Part shown: piece after piece, positions 1-8,689 of the stretch
How positions within the stretch are numbered: the stretch's first letter is position 1
How the letters are laid out: each line of letters opens with the position of its first letter
NCBI GenBank assembly: GCA_024278775.1
Contig: JAJRSP010000254.1
Location: 1 to 36,154 of the forward strand
Origin: Planctomycetota bacterium
GTDB lineage: Bacteria; Planctomycetota; Phycisphaerae; UBA1845
Length of the DNA: 36,154 nucleotides
Direction: 5' to 3'
Notes under the pieces: generated by a model
The model's input: the letters and a program-made list of their open reading frames with translations, nothing else
What the model was told of the DNA's origin: nothing
The model's database searches: none
Translations under genes and position numbers: made by a program

Positions 1-795
1 CTTGGCCGCGCGAACCGCCGCCGACGCCATCTCCTCTCGAAGCGAATCCGACACGGCCGGCGAAGGGGATTCCTCTACGATCTTTTGGTGCCGCCGCTGG
101 ACAGAGCACTCTCTCTCAAACAGATGAACGACGTTCCCGTGGGTATCTCCGAAGACCTGAATCTCCACGTGCCGCGGCTTAACGATAAACTTCTCCAGAA
201 ACACACGCGGATCGCCAAACGCGGCACCGGCCTCATGCCGTGCGGACTCGACCGCGGCCGCGAGCTCCCCCGCCGTCGCCACGACGCGCATGCCCTTACC
301 GCCGCCACCGGCCGCCGCCTTGACCAACACGGGATAGCCGATGCGGTCGGCCTCCCCCCGGATCACGTCGATCGGCTCATCGCCACCGCCCGACCAGCCG
401 GTCACCACCGGCACGCCGGCGCTCTCAAACTTTTTCTTCGCGGTGAGCTTGTCGCCCATCGCGCGGATCACCTCCGGCGTCGGGCCGATGAACGTCAGCC
501 CGGCGTCGCCACACGCCTGAGCAAAGTCTGCATTTTCTGAGAGAAAGCCATAACCCGGGTGAATCGCGTCCGCGCCGTGCTGTTGGGCTAGCTCGATGAT
601 CCTGTCGCCGCGAAGATAGGTGTCGGCCGCAGACTCACCGCCCAGCGCGTACGCCTCATCGGCGCAGACGACGTGCGGCGCGAGCCGGTCCGGGTCGGAA
701 AACACGGCGATCACCCCCACTCCCATCTGCTGAGCGGTCCGCGCGATGCGAACGGCGATCTCGCCTCGGTTGGCTATCAATATCTTTTTGAACAT
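1..795 (-). CDS. liuD: Methylcrotonyl-CoA carboxylase, biotin carboxylase (alpha) subunit, partial
   Basis: The gene starts at the ATG at 795 and stays open to the left edge, so only the first 265 codons are present. The start reads MFKKILIANRGEIAVRIAR, the canonical N-terminus of the biotin carboxylase subunits of acyl-CoA carboxylases. Further in are the HPGYGFLSEN motif, the glycine-rich ATP-grasp loop (KAAAGGGGKGM, about residue 160) and an ECSVQRRHQK motif near residue 230. The enzyme carboxylates biotin with ATP and bicarbonate. The family also includes acetyl- and propionyl-CoA carboxylases; the methylcrotonyl-CoA assignment rests on its neighbours, a methylglutaconyl-CoA hydratase 9 nt upstream and an MCC-type carboxyltransferase before that. 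The C-terminal biotinyl domain lies outside the window. Confidence 0.93.
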   Translation of the reverse strand, partial: MFKKILIANRGEIAVRIARTAQQMGVGVIAVFSDPDRLAPHVVCADEAYALGGESAADTYLRGDRIIELAQQHGADAIHPGYGFLSENADFAQACGDAGLTFIGPTPEVIRAMGDKLTAKKKFESAGVPVVTGWSGGGDEPIDVIRGEADRIGYPVLVKAAAGGGGKGMRVVATAGELAAAVESARHEAGAAFGDPRVFLEKFIVKPRHVEIQVFGDTHGNVVHLFERECSVQRRHQKIVEESPSPAVSDSLREEMASAAVRAAK

Positions 796-804
796 ACGCG
801 CCGA

Positions 805-1593
805 CTACTCCGAAGATACCCAGCTTGGCTTTCGCTTTTCCAAAAACGCCTTGAGCCCTTCTTGCCCCTCTTCGGAGATGCGCAGCTCCGAGATGCGTTT
901 CGTCGTCAACGCTTGCACCTCAGCCCACGGGACACCGGCCACGTCGCTCAGGATTTTTTTGCACGCGGCCACCGCTTGGGGACCGGTACGCTTGATCGCC
1001 TTGGTGATGCCGGCGATCCATTCATCCAGTGCTTCCGGCGTCTCGACGACTTCGCTAATCAAACCGATCCGTTTCGCCTCGGTGCCGTCGAATCGCTCAG
1101 CCGTCACGCCGTACCGGCGCGCCGCACCGGGACCGATCTTTTCCAACACGTAAGGCGAAATCACCGCCGGGAGAATGCCGAGCCGAACCTCGCTCAGTGA
1201 AAACACCGCGGATCGAACCGCGACGGCCATATCGCAGGCGGCCACAAGCCCCACCCCGCCGCCGATGGCCGCCCCATGCACGCGGGCGACAACCGGCTTG
1301 CGGCACTCGCGAATGGCCCGAAGCATATCGGCCATCACGTTGGCGTCGGCGACGTTCTCCTCGAACGTGTAGTCCACCATGCGTTTCATCCAGTGGATGT
1401 CCGCGCCGGCGCAGAATGATTTCCCCTCGGCCGCGAGCACGACTAAACGCACGCCGGCCTCGTCGTCGAGCGCGCGAAACGCCTGCGTCAGCTCTGCTAT
1501 CACAACTTCGTTAAATGCGTTGTGCAACTCGGCGCGCGTCAGCGTGGCCGTGGCCACTCCGTCCTGATGACTCGTGTTCACGAACTGCCCCAT
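805..1593 (-). CDS. liuC: Methylglutaconyl-CoA hydratase (enoyl-CoA hydratase family)
   Basis: A 262-residue crotonase-fold protein that hydrates 3-methylglutaconyl-CoA to HMG-CoA in leucine catabolism. The oxyanion-hole segments are visible: GKSFCAGADIHWM in the first third and HGAAIGGGVGLVAACD around residue 105-120. I chose the ATG at 1593 because a GGAG sits 9 nt upstream; an in-frame TTG five codons earlier (1608) is possible but lacks support. The stop (TAG at 805) is 9 nt before the biotin carboxylase ATG, so the two genes are almost certainly co-transcribed. General enoyl-CoA hydratase activity cannot be excluded from sequence alone, but the carboxylase subunits on both sides favour methylglutaconyl-CoA. 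Confidence 0.9.
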   Translation of the reverse strand: MGQFVNTSHQDGVATATLTRAELHNAFNEVVIAELTQAFRALDDEAGVRLVVLAAEGKSFCAGADIHWMKRMVDYTFEENVADANVMADMLRAIRECRKPVVARVHGAAIGGGVGLVAACDMAVAVRSAVFSLSEVRLGILPAVISPYVLEKIGPGAARRYGVTAERFDGTEAKRIGLISEVVETPEALDEWIAGITKAIKRTGPQAVAACKKILSDVAGVPWAEVQALTTKRISELRISEEGQEGLKAFLEKRKPSWVSSE

Positions 1594-1608
1594 CACGACA
1601 ATCTCCAA

Positions 1609-2070
1609 TAACCAACCGCGGTAGTCCCCAAACCACCTACGAAGTTGGGTGGCCCATGTCTGGGGTGCCCCATTGCCTTAGCGGTGGGGGACGCGAATCC
1701 CCTAACGCCTCCGTTTTTGTCCCCCACCCTTCGCCTTGGGGCGAAGAATGGGGCACCCGCAGGAATCCATCTCACATCAAATGCCACCGTGTGGCATGCC
1801 CTACCACCCTCGTCGGCGATGCCCGACCTACGGACTTCCCCCCTTACCAAGGGGGGATTGAGGGGGGTCTTTTTCAGCGGTAGGTCGGGATCCGCCCGAC
1901 AACGGCAAACGGGACGTTGTCCCGTCGGGCGATGCCCGACCTACGACCTTTCGACCTCCCCCGGCCCCTCCTTAGCAAGGAGGGGAGCAGGAATCCATCT
2001 CACATCAAATGCCACCGTGTGGCATATAGCATGCCCTACCACCCTCGTCGGCCGATGCCCGACCTACCAG
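1609..2070. repeat. Mosaic of dispersed-type repeats between liuC and liuB
   Basis: This spacer splits the liu cluster and contains no credible gene. It holds a 38-nt direct repeat (1760-1797 and 1988-2025, identical over its length), the phrase gatgcccgaccta three times (near 1818, 1931 and 2055), a 10-bp perfect inverted repeat gtaggtcggg/cccgacctac (1880-1889 and 1935-1944), and a larger imperfect inverted repeat whose arms, 1662-1692 and 1719-1758, share gggtgccccatt and ggtgggggac. Two stretches resembling cccttaccaagggggg also occur (about 1850 and 1970). Such patchworks of short palindromic units are typical of intergenic repeats in planctomycete genomes. Predicted ORFs across it are repeat translations. 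Confidence 0.85.
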
Positions 2071-3681
2071 CTACATCCGAAACACACCGACGCGCCGCTT
2101 GGGCATCGGAGCCTGAAGCGACGCGGCGATCCCCAGCCCTAACACCATACGCGTATCGGCCGGGTCGATCACTCCGTCATCCCACAAACGCGCCGTGCTG
2201 TAATAGGCGCTGCTTTCCTCCGCGTATTTTTCCAACGTCGGCTTCTTGAACGCCTCTTCTTCTTCCGGCGTCATCGGCTTTCCGCCGGCATATTTGATCT
2301 GGTCCTTCTTGACGGTGAGCAGCACGTTGGCCGCCTGATCTCCACCCATGACGGAAATCCGCGCGTTGGGCCACATCCACAAAAATCGCGGCTAATAGGC
2401 CCGGCCACACATGCCGTAATTGCCCGCGCCGTTGGAACCGCCAATGATGACGGTGAACTTCGGCACGGCGGCGTTCGAGACGGCCGCCACCATCTTCGCG
2501 CCGTCTTTGGCGATGCCGCCTTCTTCGTACGCCTTGCCGACCATGAACCCGGTGATGTTTTGCAGGAACACGAGCGGCACGCCACGATGCGAACACATCT
2601 CCACGAAATGCGCCGCCTTCTGAGCGCTCTCCGAAAACAACACGCCGTTGTTGGCCAGAATCCCCACCGGATAACCCCAAAGGTGAGCGAACCCGGTGAC
2701 GAGCGTCGCGCCGTAAAGCGATTTGAACTCGTGAAAACGGCTTCCGTCCACAATCCGGGCGATCACCTCACGCACGTCGTACGGCTTTCGAATATCCTTC
2801 TGAATCACGCCATAAATCTCGGCCGGGTCATAAAGCGGATCCTCCGGCGGACGCATATCGAGCCGGGTCGGCGGCTTGGTGTTCAGATGCTCCACGATCT
2901 GCCGGGCAATGGCCAACGCATCTTCATCGTTCTCGGCCAGATGATCCGTCACGCCGGACTTGCGACAGTGGACATCCCCGCCGCCCAATTCCTCGGCCGA
3001 TACCTCTTCCCCCGTCGCGGCTTTGACCAGCGGCGGACCGCCGAGAAAAATCGTCCCCTGCTGTTTGACGATCACCGACTCATCACTCATGGCCGGCACA
3101 TAGGCACCGCCGGCCGTACAGGAACCCATCACCACGGACACCTGCGGAATGCCGAGCGCCGACATCCGAGCCTGGTTGTAGAAGATCCGCCCGAAGTGCT
3201 GCTTGTCCGGGAACACGTCCGCTTGAAGCGGCAAGAACGCACCACCGGAATCCACCAGATAGATACACGGGAGGTGGTTGTCCTGTGCGATCTCCTGCGC
3301 GCGGAGATGCTTCTTCACCGTCAACGGGTAATAAGAGCCGCCCTTGACCGTGGCGTCGTTGGCCACGATGACGCAGAGACGGCCGCAGACCCGGCCGATC
3401 CCGGTCACCACGCCGGCCGACGCGGCTCGTCCGTCGTACATTTCATGGGCCGCAAGCGCGCTGAACTCCAGAAACGGGGTATCCGGATCGATCAGCCGAT
3501 CGATGCGATCACGCACGAAGAGCTTACCGCGCTGGGTATGCTTGGCCACGGCCGCTTTACCCCCGCCCAGCTTGACGCGCTCAAAATGCCTCCTCAGCTC
3601 GGCCACATGCGAGAGCATATGGTCCCGGTTTTCCACATACGCCGGATCCGACGTCTTGATTTGGCTTCGTATGACATCCAT
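2071..3681 (-). pseudogene. liuB: Methylcrotonyl-CoA carboxylase carboxyltransferase (beta) subunit, interrupted by in-frame TAG
   Basis: The reading frame from the ATG at 3681 to the stop at 2071 would give about 536 residues, the normal length of MCC beta, which transfers the carboxyl group from biotin to 3-methylcrotonyl-CoA. Family motifs are intact on both sides: [12 protein letters not shown], a [11 protein letters not shown] segment, [14 protein letters not shown], and after the break [15 protein letters not shown]. One codon, TAG at 2392-2394, interrupts the frame inside the motif GRAY-x-PRFLWMW, where relatives have serine; a TCG to TAG change explains it. The frame is otherwise undisturbed. 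It may be a recent nonsense mutation, a sequencing error or a suppressed amber codon. TAG ends other genes here (liuC, ptsI), so wholesale recoding is unlikely. Confidence 0.88.
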
Positions 3682-3796
3682 TACGAGTACTGTAGCCGCT
3701 TTTGCGGTGTCAGCCTAGTCAACGTAGCAACCACGACTCACGGCGGGAACCCGGAGGGTCTGGGTGGTTGAGTGAGAACGGGCGGACGGCGGGTGG

Positions 3797-3816
3797 CATG
3801 GCTAAGCGAAGCCATG
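3797..3816. repeat. Short palindrome downstream of the phosphoesterase gene
   Basis: CATGGCT (3797-3803) and AGCCATG (3810-3816) form a 7-bp perfect stem with a 6-nt loop, 15 nt past the stop of the phosphoesterase gene. There is no T-tract, so it is not a textbook terminator; it could be a REP-like dispersed repeat or a 3'-end hairpin. Confidence 0.5.
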
Positions 3817-3830
3817 TGTTGCGCCGACAC

Positions 3831-4346
3831 TCATACCCGCGCCTCCGGCTTGGGCATGCCACACTCGATTTCGTAAAAGACGAGTTCGTCGGTGGTTGTG
3901 TCGAGGGTGGCCACGCTCTTGGGGCGGGCTCGATGGAGGGCACCGGGGTTGATAATCCGCTGAGCACCAAAACGCTCATCACGCCGGCAGTGCGTGTGCC
4001 CGTGGAGGATGTAGTCTACGTCGAGCGTGCCAATGGACGACATGAAGCAGGCCTCGTGCCCGTGAAAGACGGCGAAGCGTTTGCCGTCCAGCTCGACGCG
4101 CATCGGCTCGGCATGCGGCAAGACGAACCCGACGCTTTCGGCGTAGGTACAGAGACTCGGCGGCGGATCGTCGGTGTTACCCCACACAAAGGTGAGTGGC
4201 CGCCCCACCAGCTCATCGAAGACGGCACCGCCGCCCACGTCGCCGCAGTGGATAAGATGCGCCACTCCAAGCGAATCGAACAACGCCATCGCCCGGCCCA
4301 CGATCCGGTGGTCACCGTGGCTGTCTGATAGTATGCCTACGATCAA
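3831..4346 (-). CDS. YfcE/MJ0936-type metallophosphoesterase
   Basis: A single-domain calcineurin-like phosphoesterase of about 171 residues. All five metal-site blocks are visible in order: DSHGD, HCGDVGG, VWGNTD, FHGHE and HGHTH. Small proteins of this class hydrolyse phosphodiesters in vitro, and their physiological substrates are mostly unknown. I prefer a TTG start at 4346 because it puts the usual N-terminal beta strand (VGILSDSHG) at the very start and is preceded by GAGGTGGG at good spacing. An upstream ATG at 4400 overlaps the prepilin stop by one base (TAATG), but would add an 18-residue leader atypical of the family. It is likely co-transcribed with the prepilin-like gene upstream. 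Confidence 0.87.
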   Translation of the reverse strand: MIVGILSDSHGDHRIVGRAMALFDSLGVAHLIHCGDVGGGAVFDELVGRPLTFVWGNTDDPPPSLCTYAESVGFVLPHAEPMRVELDGKRFAVFHGHEACFMSSIGTLDVDYILHGHTHCRRDERFGAQRIINPGALHRARPKSVATLDTTTDELVFYEIECGMPKPEARV

Positions 4347-4399
4347 AGTGTACCCACCTCGTTTCGTGTGGAGCCCAAAACCCGGTGGATTGTAGATCA

Positions 4400-5200
4400 T
4401 TATCGCGGCGGCTTGTAGCCCCAGTAGAGATGAGGCTGCATCCAGCGTATGTCACCGTGTCTGAAATCACGATCCGTGACGAGATCATCGGTGGTAACGT
4501 GACCGACCGTCCCATTGAGAAAGAGGACGTTGGCGTAATCACCGTGGAATTGGCCCACGCGATGACTGCCGAAATCACGCTGACACTCGGTGGCCACGTC
4601 TCTCGGCGTGCCGGCCGGGGAGTTCCACGCAATCTCGATCATAAACACGGTATCCGAAGGGTTTCTGAACAAATGCGCACCGAGGGGGTCCTCTCCTTGA
4701 TCCGGAAAACCCGGCGTGTCGGACGACCCTTCCGGCGCGGCACCGAGACCATCCAATACCTGATTCATCGCGTAGTGAAACTGGTTCTTGCCCGTACGGC
4801 TCTTGTAGGCGCTGGTCCGGTTCTTGGCGGGGCAGATCCAAGTGCTCAACGCCGGAAACTCCTTGATGGCCTCGTCGAAACGCTTGACATCGACATAGGC
4901 CGGCATGTTGAGATACGGAGGAAGTGCATTAAACCACGTGCCCGGTTTCTTGAGATTCCAATAGGTGCCCTCGGTCGGCAGGTAGTCGAAGGAATCCTGG
5001 CGGTAGGAGGCCAGCGCCACGCCCCACTGCTTCATGTTGTTCACACAGACGATTCTCCGAACCCGTTCGCGGGCGGCGCTGAGACTCGGAAGGAGCATAC
5101 TCACCAACAGCGCGATCAACCCCATAACGACAAGCAGTTCCAACATGGTGAACCCGCGCCGGATACGGTACAGACGAGGTACCTGAAGTTGCGTTTCCAT
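4400..5200 (-). CDS. Prepilin-like protein with type II secretion/pilin N-terminus (DUF1559-like)
   Basis: A 266-residue protein with a type III-IV prepilin signal: a basic leader ending in RRG, then FTMLELLVVMGLIALLVSM, with the conserved Glu at position +5 after the cleavage site. The hydrophobic helix is followed by LLPSLSAARERVRR, typical of the expanded planctomycete pseudopilin families. The C-terminal part has features of those families (NNMKQWGVAL early, VLFLNGTVGHV near the end). It is expected to be processed by PilD-type peptidase and sit in the inner membrane or a pseudopilus. Such genes are found in many copies in planctomycete genomes and are usually of unknown individual function. 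Confidence 0.85.
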   Translation of the reverse strand: METQLQVPRLYRIRRGFTMLELLVVMGLIALLVSMLLPSLSAARERVRRIVCVNNMKQWGVALASYRQDSFDYLPTEGTYWNLKKPGTWFNALPPYLNMPAYVDVKRFDEAIKEFPALSTWICPAKNRTSAYKSRTGKNQFHYAMNQVLDGLGAAPEGSSDTPGFPDQGEDPLGAHLFRNPSDTVFMIEIAWNSPAGTPRDVATECQRDFGSHRVGQFHGDYANVLFLNGTVGHVTTDDLVTDRDFRHGDIRWMQPHLYWGYKPPR

Positions 5201-5411
5201 CGTCGATTACCCACGTGCGGCAACACAAAGAACTCTGGAACCACGACAAGACGGATGATAACCTCCCGCTGTGAAAATCCAAAAGTTTTTTTGACGGAGG
5301 GGAAAGGAAAACGTCAACTACGCAGGATGATGGGCCATGACAACCGGCGGATACCGCCCGCAGGACCAAACTTACCCATACCACCCATTCGCCATACTCC
5401 CCAAAATGGAG

Positions 5412-6032
5412 TCACGAAGACGCAGGATCCATTTTTGCCGGCTCAGCCGCCTCGATTTCAATCGTGCGGCAGCTAAGATCGAACACATCGTGCCACTCTT
5501 GAATCGACACTCTTGAGGCCATCGCCACGGCGAGGTAGCCCTGTTTCGGAAGCAAGCAGACACGGACGATGATGCCGACTTCCGCATCCCACAATTCAAT
5601 CGCGGGGTGCCCCCCGATGACCACGTCTCTCGATTGAAAAATAGCTTTCTTCACCGGACCGGATGCCGTGTCGGGAAGCATCTGCCCGAGTACTTGGATG
5701 GCGATACGTTGTTCTCCTTCGGGTTCGTCAATCTGAGTGCGCCAGATCGAAAAATCGGACGGAGCCCAACGGTTCACACGACTATGCAGACTCTGTACCT
5801 GCCACCCAGGCGCAAGGTTGGTTTCCCCTTGGGTGAAGCCCCTCGGTGGTCTGACGGAACACCCCACCGACTCAAGACGGATCCGATCCCCCAACGGATC
5901 ACCGCGACGTTCTTGCGACATTTGCGTGGCCAGCAGAGCGGTCCCCAGAAAGAGAAACAGCGAACAAGCCGTCGTTCGATGGGGATGCGCAGGCTTGGTT
6001 TGGGTATAGACTTGAAAGGTCATCGGCTGCAT
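5412..6032 (-). CDS. Predicted secreted protein of unknown function
   Basis: I do not recognise this protein. With the ATG at 6032 (AGGT-like SD about 6 nt upstream) it has 206 residues; an ATG at 6101 is in frame but lacks an SD. An N-terminal hydrophobic stretch (TTACSLFLFLGTALLATQ) after a basic region suggests a signal peptide or membrane anchor. The rest is a soluble alpha/beta-looking domain with a central VVIGGHPAIELWDAEVGI segment and a beta-rich C-terminus. The 211-nt spacer to the prepilin gene downstream contains a TTGACG/CGTCAA inverted repeat (5291-5317), which may belong to the prepilin promoter region. Confidence 0.6.
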   Translation of the reverse strand: MQPMTFQVYTQTKPAHPHRTTACSLFLFLGTALLATQMSQERRGDPLGDRIRLESVGCSVRPPRGFTQGETNLAPGWQVQSLHSRVNRWAPSDFSIWRTQIDEPEGEQRIAIQVLGQMLPDTASGPVKKAIFQSRDVVIGGHPAIELWDAEVGIIVRVCLLPKQGYLAVAMASRVSIQEWHDVFDLSCRTIEIEAAEPAKMDPASS

Positions 6033-6255
6033 CGTAAACCTGACAGGTGTGACGGGCAAACGATACCGTGGTACAATGTCGGCGTAGTCTGACGGCTCCA
6101 TGGAGAGAACGGCAGGCGATGGCGTGCCCCCGTTGACGACAGCTCGGGGAGAAAATAGGGTGGCGTCGCCAGGTCAGGTTGACTTAGCGACCACCGTGGG
6201 CGATGCAGATATCGCACCACGAAAGAACATAACTTACTGATTAGCAAGGGATTGC

Positions 6256-7179
6256 GTGGCAGAACAGAACTTCACGAAAGACTTCCAAAGGTTCTTCCTA
6301 CGGGGCTTGGCCGCGCTATTCCCTACACTCCTCACGATCGCCATCCTGATTTGGGCGTACCAACTTGTAAATACGTACGTCGGGACGCCTATCACGAACG
6401 GACTGATGACGTTATGTTCGTGGGTCAGCGAGCAGCCGGCACCGGGATTTGTCGATCGGGTTCATGATCCGCTGTTTTACGGTACTCCGATTGACGAATG
6501 GAACGAAGATGGAGACCGACTCACCATTGAGTATAAGTTCATACACAACAAGGCCTTACAGGGGAACCTTCCGAGAGGGCCCCTGTCCGGTTCGGAGTTG
6601 AAACGGCGTAAGCACGCGGAGGAGTTACGAAATCAGGCGTTGTGGCAAATAGCCTTCCAGAAGTACAAGCTGAATCTCGTCGGTTTCTTGATTGGGATCA
6701 TTCTCGTATACTTCATGGGCTTTTTTCTTGCCAGCTTTATTGGCAGAGCAAGCTGGCGAGCTGCAGAGGGAGTGCTTTATAGGGTGCCGCTCATCCGGGC
6801 GATTTATCCCCACGTGAAGCAGGTGACTGATTTTCTGCTATCGGAACGGCAGGTCGAGTTTTCCGGTGTCGTGGCGGTGGAGTATCCTCGAACGGGGGTG
6901 TGGTCATTGGCACTGAGCACGGGCGGCCCGATAGTCGACGTTCAGGATTCGGATCGCACGGGGGATGATCTCGTGACGGTGTTCATTCCGAGTTCGCCGA
7001 CCCCGGTCACCGGCTATGTGGTCCAGGTACCGCGACGTGATACAATCGCGCTGTCGATTTCGATCGACGAGGCATTGCGGTTTACGATTAGTGGTGGAGT
7101 CATCAAGCCGGGTGCGCTGCTGCCCGACGGGACCGGCCCGGTTCGGGCGAAGGATCGTGAGGACAAAGGGCAGGCATAA
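6256..7179 (+). CDS. DUF502 family inner-membrane protein
   Basis: A 307-residue protein starting at GTG 6256. It has one membrane segment near residues 15-40 (FLRGLAALFPTLLTIAILIW) and a second near 135-155 (FLIGIILVYFMGFFLASF), followed by the DUF502 core with YRVPLIRAIYPHVKQVTDFLL and an FIPSSPTPVTGYVVQVP motif. DUF502 proteins are widespread in bacteria and their function is not established. It is first in a plus-strand series; the hpf gene begins 59 nt after its stop. An insert of about 60 residues between the two membrane helices is longer than I would expect for the family. Confidence 0.85.
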   Translation: MAEQNFTKDFQRFFLRGLAALFPTLLTIAILIWAYQLVNTYVGTPITNGLMTLCSWVSEQPAPGFVDRVHDPLFYGTPIDEWNEDGDRLTIEYKFIHNKALQGNLPRGPLSGSELKRRKHAEELRNQALWQIAFQKYKLNLVGFLIGIILVYFMGFFLASFIGRASWRAAEGVLYRVPLIRAIYPHVKQVTDFLLSERQVEFSGVVAVEYPRTGVWSLALSTGGPIVDVQDSDRTGDDLVTVFIPSSPTPVTGYVVQVPRRDTIALSISIDEALRFTISGGVIKPGALLPDGTGPVRAKDREDKGQA

Positions 7180-7238
7180 CTCTCGTGCTGGTCGGCGCGC
7201 GGACTGTGGAAGGATTTCAAGACGCGAGAAGGATTTGT

Positions 7239-7568
7239 ATGAATATTACGATTACAGGGCGACACGTCGAAATCAGGGAAGATGTTCGTGAATACGTAGC
7301 CGAAAAAGCGGAGAAATTACCGCGCTTTTACGACCGAATCCACGAGATCGAGTTCGTGCTGGATAACGAATCGGAGCAATATACGGCCGAGATGATTGTT
7401 CGAACCGACAGGAAACACACGCTGGTCGCGAGCGAAACGGGGCCGGACCCGATCGTTCTTGTGGATGTGATCACCGACAAAATGGAGCGACAGCTTCGCC
7501 GGCACAAAGAAAAACTACGGAACCACAAACACGACGGCAAACCCAATGGTTCGGAAGAAACAGTGTAA
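7239..7568 (+). CDS. hpf: Ribosome hibernation promoting factor (short form)
   Basis: A 109-residue HPF/YfiA protein, starting MNITITGRHVEIREDVREYV, with the conserved beta-alpha-beta core and KAEKLPRFYDRI. The ATG at 7239 is chosen over an upstream in-frame GTG/CTG because the family begins exactly here and GAGAAGGA lies just upstream. Lacking the C-terminal dimerisation domain of long HPF, it should act like the short form and occupy the 30S mRNA/tRNA channel in resting cells. Its place directly before ptsN matches the common hpf-ptsN arrangement, although no rpoN is next to it here. Confidence 0.93.
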   Translation: MNITITGRHVEIREDVREYVAEKAEKLPRFYDRIHEIEFVLDNESEQYTAEMIVRTDRKHTLVASETGPDPIVLVDVITDKMERQLRRHKEKLRNHKHDGKPNGSEETV

Positions 7569-7610
7569 GCCCGGGCACGTTCGTCCTACACGGCGAAGGT
7601 GTGGAGCGGC

Positions 7611-8117
7611 ATGGATGACAGACCCACAAAGATCACGGACAACGGCATGAGACTATCCGAAATCATTCACGGACCGTCTGTGATTCCCGAACTCACGGCC
7701 ACCGATCGTAACGGCGTGATTCGTGAATTGATTCAGTCCCTAGCGGACCATGGAGAGCTGGACGCGAGCTCCGTGGAGGCCGCGGCGCGAGCGGCGATCG
7801 CACGAGAAAACCAGGGCAGCACGGGATTTGGCAAGGGCGTCGCTGTGCCGCACGTGAAGCACGAGTGCGTCAAAAAGATGACGGCCACCATCGGTCGGTC
7901 GAGCCGCGGCGTGGATTTTGCCGCGCTGGATCGAGCGCCGGTGTATTCCGTGGTGCTTTTGCTAAGCCCGGCGGAAACGCCCGAAGATCATCTGGCCGCA
8001 ATGGAGAAGATTTTCCGCTACTTGCAGCGTGAAAACTTCCGCCGGTTTCTTCGTCAGGCCGACACTACGGAAGCCATTACGGACCTCATTGCTGAGGCCG
8101 ATGAAACGAAAGAGTGA
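7611..8117 (+). CDS. ptsN: PTS EIIA-Ntr-like protein
   Basis: A 168-residue EIIA (fructose/nitrogen) domain. The phosphoacceptor histidine is H81 in the sequence AVPHVKH, preceded by STGFGKGVA. There are no membrane or EIIB parts, so it is a regulatory rather than a transport component. Start: ATG 7611, with GAAGGTG upstream; an in-frame GTG at 7599 would overlap that SD. The neighbours HPr and EI supply the phosphate chain PEP, EI, HPr, EIIA. No sugar permease is nearby, which points to a nitrogen- or energy-status phosphorelay. Confidence 0.9.
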   Translation: MDDRPTKITDNGMRLSEIIHGPSVIPELTATDRNGVIRELIQSLADHGELDASSVEAAARAAIARENQGSTGFGKGVAVPHVKHECVKKMTATIGRSSRGVDFAALDRAPVYSVVLLLSPAETPEDHLAAMEKIFRYLQRENFRRFLRQADTTEAITDLIAEADETKE

Positions 8118-8183
8118 GCCGACCCACAGCGCGGGAAAGCTCCTTGTGAGGAATCACGACCCTATAGCGAAAGGCGATAAGGA

Positions 8184-8495
8184 TTGTCGGATCAAGTGAC
8201 CGAAGCGGTAGGAGAGGTCACGGTCACCACCAAGGAAGGGTTGCATGCACGCCCGGTGATGCGTTTCGTAGATGTCGCGTCGACTTTTAGTTCGGCGATC
8301 CGCGTTTGCAACGTCACGCTGGGCGGCGAGTCGCTCGACGGCAAGAGCGCGATGGAGATGATGCTGCTTGAGGCCACGCAGAACTGCGTGATACGTATAT
8401 CGGCCACAGGAGGCGACGCCTGCGAAGCAGTCGCGGCGCTGATCTCGCTGATCGAGTCCGGGCTGGATGCCCCGGAGACGCCCCGAACAGCTTAG
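8184..8495 (+). CDS. ptsH: HPr-type phosphocarrier protein
   Basis: A 103-residue HPr with the phosphorylated histidine H21 in KEGLHARPV and the Ser-46-equivalent S55 in DGKSAMEMM, so both the EI site and the position used by HPr kinase in other phyla are present. The start is TTG at 8184, preceded by AAAGG with 9 nt spacing; no ATG fits the domain start. It relays phosphate between EI (next gene) and EIIA (previous gene). It could equally be named NPr, since no sugar PTS is visible. Confidence 0.9.
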   Translation: MSDQVTEAVGEVTVTTKEGLHARPVMRFVDVASTFSSAIRVCNVTLGGESLDGKSAMEMMLLEATQNCVIRISATGGDACEAVAALISLIESGLDAPETPRTA

Positions 8496-8689
8496 CCATC
8501 GTAGTTGTCGATCCAAGTAACGAGAGTCGTCCGGACCCACGCCTCAGGCGTTGGTCAGAGAGCCGTGGCGGACCGTGGCCAGGCGGCGGATTCTTGGAGA
8601 CAACCAACCGCGTGGGCATGCACGGGCGATCGTATCAGACCGCCTTTCCCATCGCCTCATCCGACGATCCGCAGCGAGCAACAAGCAGC

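Noticed and set aside
1645..2249. ORFs across the liu spacer
   Set aside because: They translate repeats and palindromes on both strands; no SD and no domain.
2392..2394. Pyrrolysine or genome-wide recoding of TAG
   Set aside because: TAG ends liuC, ptsI and the GGDEF gene, and the replaced residue is Ser by a one-base change; pyrrolysine would not be expected there.
2560..3771. 403-aa plus-strand ORF
   Set aside because: Antisense shadow of the carboxyltransferase gene, rich in Arg and His and without family motifs.
4385..5476. 363-aa plus-strand ORF
   Set aside because: Antisense shadow of the prepilin gene.
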